13,268 bases of DNA, taken from the NCBI GenBank assembly GCA_018402095.1, contig JAGYJO010000029.1:1-13268 (forward strand), read 5' to 3'. Below are positions 8,000-13,268 of the stretch, in pieces (within the stretch, counting starts at the first letter, position 1; the number at the start of each line of letters is the position of its first letter). The notes beneath the pieces are model-generated. The model had not been told where the DNA came from and made no database searches. It saw only the letters and a list, made by a program, of their open reading frames with translations. The DNA comes from a bacterium. Its GTDB lineage: Bacteria > Margulisbacteria > Marinamargulisbacteria > SXXA01. The position numbers were made by a program, and so were the translations under genes.

Positions 8000-8536
8000 T
8001 TAGTTCTGAGATAGGTGTTCGTAGCAAAGGACCAAGGCGGCTTGTGCTGCCTTTTCTTGAATTTCTGTGCGGGTACCTGAAAAGGTCAGATGCCTTACGA
8101 TAGTTTTACCTTGGATGTCCAAGCCTACAAAAACAGTACCGATAGGTAGTGTCGTTTGTGGTGTCGTAGGGCCGGCAAATCCCGTGGTAGAAATGGCGAC
8201 AGAGGTATTGCACACTTTCCGTGTGCCACTGGCCATTTCTATCGCGGTATGCGCGCTGACTTCGCCATGGGTTTGTATGGTTTTTGGTGTGACGCCACAC
8301 CATTGTAATTTGAGGCGGAGATTATAGCTAACCGCACCTCCCATATAAACTTCCGAAGCGCCAGGAACACTACAAAGTCTTTTTGCGATAGCGCCGCCGG
8401 TGACGGACTCTGCTGTGCAAATCGACATATGCTGATCGGCCAGATAGCGAATCAGTTTTTCTGTGATTTCTGGATCATGCTGAACCTTGGCTTCTTCCAA
8501 GGCTAGCGCGAAGACGGGGATCTGATCTTGTTTCAT
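8000..8536 (-). CDS. pncC: CinA C-terminal domain protein (nicotinamide-nucleotide amidase, PncC)
   Basis: The 178-residue protein corresponds to the CinA C-terminal domain alone. The family deamidates nicotinamide mononucleotide to recycle NAD. The catalytic motif AES-TGG is present as TAESVTGG (41-48; Ser44 the likely nucleophile, with Val where Cys is common). The downstream YSNxxK-type segment appears as SYNLRLK (70-76; Lys76). TTGFAGP (117-123) and PIGTVFVGL (131-139) match the usual core. ATG 8536 is chosen because AAAGG stands six bases upstream; an in-frame TTG at 8557 is less likely. The MoaB-like N-terminal domain of full CinA is absent. Its place just before recA mirrors cinA-recA in Firmicutes. 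Confidence 0.93.
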   Translation of the reverse strand: MKQDQIPVFALALEEAKVQHDPEITEKLIRYLADQHMSICTAESVTGGAIAKRLCSVPGASEVYMGGAVSYNLRLKLQWCGVTPKTIQTHGEVSAHTAIEMASGTRKVCNTSVAISTTGFAGPTTPQTTLPIGTVFVGLDIQGKTIVRHLTFSGTRTEIQEKAAQAALVLCYEHLSQN

Positions 8537-8603
8537 GAATGACCTTTGTAGAGACAAGGATCACTTGGATTGCGGATGACCCGCAAGCTGATTTTGATTT
8601 AAC

Positions 8604-9777
8604 TTACGCTTTGGATGTTAGTCCTATACGTGTGGCTAAAGTATCTGCCATGTTTGTTTCCTCCCATGGTAGTGAAATATCATCTCTTCCAAAGTGACCA
8701 TAAGCTGCAGTTTGTTTAAAAATAGGACGCTGAAGTCCCAACGTTTTTACAATTCCCGTTGGGGTGAGATCAAAAAGATCCCGTACAAGGGCGGTGAGCT
8801 TTTCTTCTGGGACGCGAGCTGTTCCACGTGTGTTCACCATAATGGATACCGGTTCCGCCACCCCAATGGCATAGGCCAGTTGGATTTCGGCTTCATCGGC
8901 CAGATTTGCGGCTACCAGGTTTTTTGCGATATAGCGGGCCATGTAAGCGGCCGATCTATCGACTTTTGTGAAATCTTTACCGGAAAATGCCACCCCTGAG
9001 GTGCCCACTGCCATAGGTATCGACTACGATTTTACGTCCGGTTAGACCTGTGTCGCCAGATAGTCCGCCCAATAAACAAAACGCCCTGTTGATCATTGAC
9101 TGGAAAACGGGTATTTTCTGTGAGAAGATGTTCTGGGCAATGATTGCTTTGATGACATGCTCTGTGACATCTTTAGCGATTTGTTCTTGGGAAACATCTG
9201 GCGCATGTTGTGTTGAAACCACAATGGTATGCGCGCTTTTGACCGTGCGGTCGTTGTATTCAAGACTGATCTGCGCTTTTGCATCGGGTCTCAGATATGG
9301 GATATCTCCAGATTTCCGGAGCGTAGCCAATTTTTGAACCAAGCGATGTGCGAGATAAATAGGTAGCGGCATAAGTGTTTCTGTTTGTTTGCAAGCATAC
9401 CCAAACATCATACCTTGATCGCCGGCACCTAACGCCTTGAATAATCCTTCGCCTTCGTTGACACCCTGTGCGATGTCAGGCGATTGTCCGTGAATAGCAT
9501 TCAGAACACTGCAGCTATTCGCATCGATTCCAAATTCCGGATTTGTGTAACCAATGTCGGCTACTGTTTTTCTGACGATGGACTGAATATCTAACTGTGC
9601 TTTTGTGGTGATTTCACCACCCACCAAAATCAAGCCGGTGGTGGCAAATGTCTCTGCTGCTACACGGCTATTGGGGTCCTGTGTTAATGCCGCGTCTAAA
9701 ATGGCATCTGACACTTGGTCACAGAGTTTGTCTGGGTGGCCTTCACTGACAGACTCTGAGGAGAAATAATAATGCAT
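8604..9777 (-). CDS. metK: S-adenosylmethionine synthetase, frameshifted
   Basis: MetK makes S-adenosylmethionine from methionine and ATP. Frame 1 (9777 to 8977) carries GHPDK (13-17), signature GAGDQGMMFGY (117-127), RPDAKAQ with the active-site Lys, and GLTGRKIVVDTYG (244-256). It then runs out of frame to a stop. Frame 2 (from 9014 to 8604) resumes with AFSGKDFTKVDRSAAY and the whole C-terminal part. Compared with the family's GGxxxHGG loop, about five bases are missing at 8991-9009, so signature GGGAFSGKD is split between frames. Farther upstream the conserved INPTGRFV is garbled: ACA GGG CGT TTT GTT (TGRFV) sits out of frame at 9089-9075, explained by a loss of five and a gain of two bases. 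The rest looks intact and strongly conserved. It may be a recent pseudogene or a sequence error; nothing here favours programmed frameshifting. Confidence 0.9.
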
Positions 9778-9848
9778 GAGTAAAACCCTTAACAGCCTTT
9801 AATGGCATCAAATAGACAATACATGTGTTTATCGGGAGGTCACCTTGG

Positions 9849-9877
9849 ATATTACACGATGCCCTGAATATTGACAA
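9849..9877 (-). promoter_or_regulatory. Promoter of metK and the downstream gene run
   Basis: On the minus strand TTGTCA (9877-9872) and TAATAT (9854-9849) are separated by exactly 17 bases, a strong sigma-70-type match. Transcription would begin near 9842 and leave a leader of about 65 bases before the metK ATG, which has AAGGG as a probable Shine-Dalgarno. A short inverted repeat, GCCCT/AGGGC (9861-9865 and 9883-9887), brackets the -35 box and could be an operator. I looked for a SAM riboswitch in the short leader and did not recognise one. Confidence 0.65.
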
Positions 9878-9904
9878 TTTATAGGGCGTAATTCGAGGGT
9901 GGGG

Positions 9905-10813
9905 TTATTGGCAAAACTGGAGAGCGCGTAGCCCTTCTTTTGCATCTATCGGGGAGGGGGCTCCCGTACGTATGGCGTGAAGAACATGTGTAAGTTCTGT
10001 TTCCAGTGGCCATGCTTTTGTGATGGCTGTTTCGGTCCATTCTGGCTGGTTGGGGCTGCTAATAAATAAGCGTTGGTTTAAGAGGTCTATTTTTGCGACA
10101 CCGTTTTGAGCGACGATTTCCATGTCACGTACTTTTGCAGAGGATACCCAGTTGGCATCAATGCAGGCCATTGCTGTTGGAAAGTGTAAAATTCCGGTTG
10201 CGGCATCCGCACGGTTATCGAGGACATGTGATTTGCTGTGCCATGTGGTGTGTGTTGGTGATTCTGCGATCAGCTGCGCGACGATGTGTAAGTCATGAAT
10301 GCAAAGGTCAATGATGACGTTGGCGTCTGTGATTTGCATCGGCATAGGGCTCCATCTTCGCGCGCATATTTGATAGATTTGGCCGAAGCTGTTCGTTTTA
10401 ATGTGATTGAAAAATGCTTGTGTTGCGGGATTGAAGTATTCGACATGTCCGACGAAAAGCCTTTTTTTGTTTTCGATTGCTATTTGTATGAGGGATTCGG
10501 CTTCTTGAATGGTGCTGGCGATAGGTTTTTCTACTAGAACGTGAACGCCATGGCTTAAAAGTTCACCGGCTATTTTGGCGTGAAGAAATGTTGGGACAAC
10601 GACACATGCTAGGTCGACAGTTACGGCGGCGAGCATGCTCGCAATTGACGTAAATCCTGGGACGCCTGGGGCGGATTCTTGTGCTAGGCGAACCCTTTCG
10701 GGGTCTGTATCGCAAATAGCAACCAGCTCTGCGCCTGGAATAGTCTGGCTATGTTTGACATGGTATTTTCCCATGTTGCCTAGTCCGATAATTGCAATTT
10801 TTAAGTTTCGCAT
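9905..10813 (-). CDS. Gfo/Idh/MocA family NAD-dependent oxidoreductase, UDP-GlcNAc 3-dehydrogenase-like
   Basis: The 302-residue protein has an N-terminal Rossmann fold with GLGNMG (10-15), the family's catalytic EKP (95-97), and DLCIHD (169-174), which supplies the substrate-site Asp and His. VGHVEYFNPA (121-130) followed by an RR-W-PMP segment and VIIDLCIHD resembles UDP-N-acetylglucosamine 3-dehydrogenases (GnnA type), which start synthesis of 3-amino sugars used in some lipid A. That substrate is an inference from memory of the family. The start at 10813 is preferred over ATGs at 10822 and 10855 because a strong -10 box covers that region. The protein ends at LRALQFCQ, perhaps 15-30 residues earlier than many homologues; no frame change that would extend it is evident. 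Confidence 0.85.
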   Translation of the reverse strand: MRNLKIAIIGLGNMGKYHVKHSQTIPGAELVAICDTDPERVRLAQESAPGVPGFTSIASMLAAVTVDLACVVVPTFLHAKIAGELLSHGVHVLVEKPIASTIQEAESLIQIAIENKKRLFVGHVEYFNPATQAFFNHIKTNSFGQIYQICARRWSPMPMQITDANVIIDLCIHDLHIVAQLIAESPTHTTWHSKSHVLDNRADAATGILHFPTAMACIDANWVSSAKVRDMEIVAQNGVAKIDLLNQRLFISSPNQPEWTETAITKAWPLETELTHVLHAIRTGAPSPIDAKEGLRALQFCQ

Positions 10814-10820
10814 GTCCGCC

Positions 10821-10848
10821 ATTATACCGAAGTGTGATTGGGGTGCAA
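10821..10848 (-). promoter_or_regulatory. Promoter of the oxidoreductase, predicting a leaderless or near-leaderless mRNA
   Basis: On the minus strand TTGCAC (10848-10843), a 16-base spacer and a perfect TATAAT (10826-10821) precede the ATG at 10813 by only seven bases. A normal start point 6-8 bases after the -10 box falls at or next to that ATG. The box also covers the alternative ATG at 10822, which argues against the longer starts. Confidence 0.65.
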
Positions 10849-10891
10849 GGCGCATTTGCTACGAACCTTCTTGTAAGCGATTCCTACGCCA

Positions 10892-10900
10892 GGGGGGGGG
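10892..10900 (+). repeat. G9 homopolymer
   Basis: Nine consecutive G lie in the spacer between the divergent oxidoreductase and fic genes, outside any gene. Such tracts slip readily in replication and in sequencing. Confidence 0.8.
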
Positions 10901-10906
10901 TAAGTG

Positions 10907-10983
10907 GGATCCAAAGGGCGTCAGCCCTTTGTTAATCCTCCCTTTTCGCTCAGCTTTGCTGAGCGAAAGAAGTTTTTTTTCGG
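10907..10983 (+). repeat. Double-hairpin element, copy A
   Basis: It starts at GGATCC. Hairpin 1 has an 8-bp stem (10912-10919 with 10924-10931, CAAAGGGC/GCCCTTTG). Hairpin 2 has an 11-bp stem (10944-10954 with 10958-10968), followed within five bases by T8 (10973-10980) and CGG. Copy B at 11009 repeats the same order. Hairpin 2 plus the T-run has the form of an intrinsic terminator on the plus strand, but no plus-strand gene stands upstream to be terminated. Confidence 0.75.
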
Positions 10984-11127
10984 AGTTTGTAACTATCTAG
11001 CCCTAAGAGGATCCAAAGGGCGAAGCCCTTTGAAATCTTTTTCTTTTCTCGGCGAAGCCGAGAAAAGATGTTTTTTTTTCGGGGGCTTCGCCCCCAGCAC
11101 CCCCGTAGGGGTAGACAGTTACAAATT
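10984..11127. repeat. Imperfect inverted repeats flanking copy B
   Basis: The left arm at 10984-11003 (AGTTTGTAACTATCTAGCCC) matches the reverse complement of 11108-11127 (AATTTGTAACTGTCTACCCC) at 17 of 20 positions. The arms bracket about 104 bases that contain copy B of the double hairpin. The arrangement looks like a small non-coding repetitive element, perhaps MITE- or REP-like. No flanking target duplication is obvious. Confidence 0.55.
11009..11112 (+). repeat. Double-hairpin element, copy B, with two extra hairpins
   Basis: It starts at GGATCC, 102 bases after copy A. Hairpin 1 has the same stem with a GAA loop (11014-11021 with 11025-11032). Hairpin 2 has a different sequence but the same length of stem (11043-11053 with 11057-11067, loop GAA), then T9 (11071-11079) and CGG. 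Two further GC hairpins follow: GGGGGC/GCCCCC (11081-11086 with 11090-11095) and ACCCC/GGGGT (11099-11103 with 11108-11112). Confidence 0.75.
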
Positions 11128-11209
11128 AATTTCTACAGACTGAGTTTTGTCCACAAGTCTAGCACGACCACCCCGCCCTACGGTGACGGGGTAGTGTGTG
11201 TTTCATTGC

Positions 11210-11229
11210 AAACCATAAGGTGATGGTTT
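11210..11229 (+). promoter_or_regulatory. Candidate operator upstream of fic
   Basis: A perfect 7-base inverted repeat, AAACCAT-AAGGTG-ATGGTTT, ends 12 bases before the fic ATG. MerR-type regulators bind dyads close to their promoters, and the Fic protein ends in a MerR-like DNA-binding domain, so autoregulation is possible. I do not see a convincing -35/-10 pair or Shine-Dalgarno around it. Confidence 0.4.
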
Positions 11230-11241
11230 ATTGTTTGCGTT

Positions 11242-12231
11242 ATGAATATTGATAAACTCACAGAGAAGAAGCTGATTTTGGATGGGTATAGACCGCTGCC
11301 ACCGATACTGGTACATAATCTGGAAGACTGGTTTCGGGTTGAGCTGACCTATACGAGTAACGCCATCGAAGGGAATACCCTGACCCGTAGAGAGACAGCC
11401 TTGGTTGTAGAAAAAGGGTTAACCGTTGGGGGGAAATCCCTGGCCGAACATTTGGAAGCGACGAACCATGCCCATGCCCTTGACTGGGTGAAGGCGCAGG
11501 TACAGAGAGTGCCCGCGTCTTTGTCCTCACAAGATATTTTGTATCTCCATGAGCTTATCTTAAAAGGAATTCATGACCAGCATGCTGGTCATTATCGCAA
11601 TGTGCCAGTACGTATTTCTGGCTCAACGGTCATTTTGCCAAATCCACGCAAAGTGCCTGATCTGATGGATGCTTTTTTGCAGTGGTTACGGATATCGGAG
11701 GGCATGCACCCTGTTGTCTTTGCGGCGGAAGCCCATTACCAATTGGTCACTATCCACCCCTTTGTGGAGGGCAATGGACGTACAGCCAGGTTGCTCATGA
11801 ATTTAATTTTGATGCTGCTGGGGTATCCGCCGGCCATTATTCGTACCCGTGATCGATTGGCCTATATTGGGGCATTGGAAACAGCCCAACTGGGAGGCTC
11901 CAAAGACGCCTATCTCACAGTGATCATGAAGGCCGTTGACCGGTCACTAGACATTTACCTCAAAGCACTACAGGAAGATAGCTATGACAGTGATCCCGAA
12001 ACACCACTCCTCAAAATCGGTGCACTCGCAAAACGGGTAGGTGAAAGCAATTCCACGATACGACATTGGACCAAAGAAGGGTTGCTCGAGATCGCTGAGA
12101 TCACAGCTGCGGGGTATCAGCTCTACCATGTGGATATGGTGGCACGGGTTCAGGAGATTCATGCCTTGAAATCAAAGCGGTTGAATTTACAGGAAATCAA
12201 GGCTGTTTTAAATCAAAAGGCCGCCTTGTAA
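11242..12231 (+). CDS. fic: Fic-domain AMP-transferase with MerR-like C-terminal HTH domain
   Basis: The 329-residue protein carries the catalytic Fic motif HPFVEGNGRTAR (172-183), which normally transfers AMP or a related nucleotide part to a target hydroxyl. An N-terminal inhibitory motif SNAIEG (39-44, type S-x-x-x-E-G) marks it as class II, where Glu43 would block productive ATP binding until relieved. Residues 255-325 read as a MerR-like helix-turn-helix (LLKIGALAKRVGESNSTIRHW, a Tyr/His region at GYQLYHVD, then a coil), in place of the winged helix more often seen in this Fic architecture. No Shine-Dalgarno is obvious at ATG 11242. There is no small antitoxin gene beside it, which agrees with built-in inhibition. 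The target is unknown. Confidence 0.93.
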   Translation: MNIDKLTEKKLILDGYRPLPPILVHNLEDWFRVELTYTSNAIEGNTLTRRETALVVEKGLTVGGKSLAEHLEATNHAHALDWVKAQVQRVPASLSSQDILYLHELILKGIHDQHAGHYRNVPVRISGSTVILPNPRKVPDLMDAFLQWLRISEGMHPVVFAAEAHYQLVTIHPFVEGNGRTARLLMNLILMLLGYPPAIIRTRDRLAYIGALETAQLGGSKDAYLTVIMKAVDRSLDIYLKALQEDSYDSDPETPLLKIGALAKRVGESNSTIRHWTKEGLLEIAEITAAGYQLYHVDMVARVQEIHALKSKRLNLQEIKAVLNQKAAL

Positions 12232-12254
12232 AACAAGCCCTTCCTCATCCCCAG

Positions 12255-12277
12255 CCCTTCTCCCCAAGGGAGAAGGG
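12255..12277. repeat. REP-like palindrome after fic
   Basis: A 10-bp perfect stem (12255-12264 with 12268-12277, CCCTTCTCCC/GGGAGAAGGG, loop CAA) lies in a CCTCATCCCCAGCCC context that recalls dispersed palindromes found in many bacterial genomes. It lies 23 bases after the fic stop, between convergent genes, with no T-run on either side. Confidence 0.7.
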
Positions 12278-12294
12278 GGCAAACCCACCGCCCT

Positions 12295-12327
12295 CCGTCA
12301 TTCTGGGCGTAGTCGCAGAATCTACGG
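12295..12327. repeat. Second REP-like imperfect hairpin
   Basis: CCGT (12295-12298) pairs with ACGG (12324-12327). Inside, ATTCT pairs with AGAAT and GCG with CGC around a TAGT loop. The GTCATTCTG...CAGAATCTA form is a common type of dispersed intergenic palindrome. It lies 25 bases before the end of the minus-strand hypothetical gene and directly follows the previous palindrome. Confidence 0.55.
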
Positions 12328-12351
12328 AAAAGGGGCTTGGTGTCTGTGGGG

Positions 12352-13113
12352 TTACCGAACCCCGACGTGAGACCAGTGTCCAGGGGTATATTTTACCTGT
12401 AGCGTTTTACCTTCTTGTGACAAATCATAGGCATAGCGATCTTGTCCTGTTGCTTTTTTCGAGACCCCTGTTGTGTCTTGGACCTCTACGCGACCATAGC
12501 CCATAAACTTTGCAAAGCTAAATAAAACACGGTCTTCTAAAAATGCGTTCTCATAAATAGGTTTTAAGTCAACTCTGGCATCTAATAGGGGGTACTTTTT
12601 AGGACTTGTTTCGACGTCTCGGATAAAAAGGGCAATGGTGCCTGGCGTGACGCTGGGGAGGGTGGCTTGGAATGCACATTTGTTGCAAAGACTAACCTGT
12701 TTAGCTGGAACGGCTGAGGCCTGGGTTTTGGTTTCTTGTTTGATGAACCTTAGATCTGCTGCTACTTGTTGTCTGAGCGAGGCGTCGTGGGCCAGTGCGT
12801 TTCTGTGCATGGTTTCAAAACGCGTATATGCCGCTGTTGTTTTTTGCTCGAACTGGGTTTGTACGCTATCTGATTTGAATAAGTTGGCCACGACCCTGGA
12901 TCCCAATGCGGGATACTCTTTGTAGATCTCAAGGACTTTTTCTTTGGGCAAGCCTTGTGCCAATTGGGTGTGTTTTTTTATGCGTTCCTCAAAGGTGCCA
13001 GGCGCAGTTTGTAATAAATGTTTGATTTCAGATTCCGGTGTTTTCGGAGAGCTCTTGATGGGGGTGGCGTCTGTTTTGTGAAGCGGAGAGGTCGTGAGCT
13101 GAATTGCTTGCAT
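12352..13113 (-). CDS. Hypothetical protein, 253 residues
   Basis: I do not recognise this protein. The first 30 residues are rich in Ser, Thr, Pro and Lys and probably disordered. Residues 28-130 look helical and charged. A CxxC pair (Cys143, Cys146, in SLCNKCAF) might bind metal or form a disulfide. Residues 155-253 look like mixed beta structure and end in a Tyr/Gly/His-rich tail (KYTPGHWSHVGVR). There is no signal peptide or membrane segment. ATG 13113 is supported by GAAAGGA seven bases upstream. Gene reality is supported by that site, the length and the balanced composition. It is convergent with fic and separated from it only by palindromes. No function is proposed. Confidence 0.75.
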   Translation of the reverse strand: MQAIQLTTSPLHKTDATPIKSSPKTPESEIKHLLQTAPGTFEERIKKHTQLAQGLPKEKVLEIYKEYPALGSRVVANLFKSDSVQTQFEQKTTAAYTRFETMHRNALAHDASLRQQVAADLRFIKQETKTQASAVPAKQVSLCNKCAFQATLPSVTPGTIALFIRDVETSPKKYPLLDARVDLKPIYENAFLEDRVLFSFAKFMGYGRVEVQDTTGVSKKATGQDRYAYDLSQEGKTLQVKYTPGHWSHVGVR

Positions 13114-13211
13114 AGTATAGTCCTTTCAACAGAGGCTCCTCATGAACCTGATACTTGGTTATCGAAAAAGCGTACTATAAATTGCAACTGTTTTTTCTGT
13201 TTTGTGTGCCA

Positions 13212-13238
13212 TGAGGGTAAACACCGGAGGTGTGACCC
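13212..13238 (+). repeat. Dispersed palindrome, copy 2 (imperfect)
   Basis: TGAGGGTAAACACC (13212-13225) is identical over 14 bases to the minus strand of the hairpin at 1762-1775, and GGTGT then follows after three bases in both. Pairing is weaker here: ACACC/GGTGT (13221-13225 with 13229-13233), then GGGT/ACCC (13215-13218 with 13235-13238) after a small internal loop. It lies about 100 bases upstream of the hypothetical gene. Confidence 0.65.
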
Positions 13239-13268
13239 CTTAATCCCGAAAAATGCAGTTGAGATTTA

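Noticed and set aside
7977..8027. Upstream ATG for recA
   Set aside because: It adds 17 non-conserved residues and overlaps the cinA-type gene; the GGAGGA site points to 7976.
8569..8586. Terminator between metK and the cinA-type gene
   Set aside because: Only a 6-bp TTGCGG/CCGCAA stem without a T-run; continued transcription from metK is more likely.
8977..9014. Programmed ribosomal frameshift in metK
   Set aside because: There is no convincing slippery sequence. About five codon-bases are missing relative to the family, and a second indel cluster lies 70 bases away, so a lesion or error is simpler.
9778..9848. SAM riboswitch in the metK leader
   Set aside because: The leader is only about 65 bases and I could not fold it into a known SAM class; a covariance search would be needed to be sure.
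10907..11112. CRISPR array
   Set aside because: There are only two units, each with internal hairpins and no unique spacers of uniform length; no cas genes are in the window.

Overview
The window reads as chromosomal DNA of a diderm (outer-membrane) bacterium. An lptB-lptF/G lipopolysaccharide export pair is fused to a gene order best known from Gram-positives: a cinA-type gene, recA, rny, ymdB. That combination fits candidate phyla near Cyanobacteria and Margulisbacteria better than Proteobacteria or Firmicutes. This placement is an inference; no rRNA or tRNA gene is present to test it.

Layout. Positions 1-433 hold no convincing gene. Positions 434-1707 (+) hold a small membrane protein resembling NqrM, coupled through TAATG to a dihydroorotate-dehydrogenase-family enzyme. 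Positions 1779-9777 (-) are one compact run, transcribed in the order metK, cinA C-terminal domain/pncC, recA, rny, ymdB, a two-receiver plus HisKA protein, lptB, lptF/G. From rny onward the junctions are direct abutments or 1-7 base overlaps. A TTGTCA-N17-TAATAT promoter lies upstream of metK. Next is a Gfo/Idh/MocA oxidoreductase (10813-9905, -), resembling UDP-GlcNAc 3-dehydrogenases, with a promoter that predicts a leaderless mRNA. A hairpin-rich divergent spacer (10856-11241) leads into a Fic protein with a MerR-like C-terminal domain (11242-12231, +). After two REP-like palindromes comes an unrecognised 253-residue protein (13113-12352, -).

Two genes in the long run are broken in this sequence. 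metK has a local cluster of indels at about 8991-9091 that removes the GGGAFSGKD-type loop from the reading frame; the rest of the gene is well conserved. The receiver-receiver-HisKA gene is interrupted by one extra base in a G5 tract (4444-4448); removing it restores a 352-residue protein with no kinase ATPase domain. Sequencing error and real gene decay cannot be separated here.

The points most worth follow-up are the metK lesion cluster, the kinase-like protein without an ATPase domain wedged between ymdB and lptB, the tandem covarying double-hairpin element upstream of fic, the dispersed TGAGGGTAAACACC hairpin found in two orientations near the two ends of the window, and the Fic-MerR fusion with a candidate operator.
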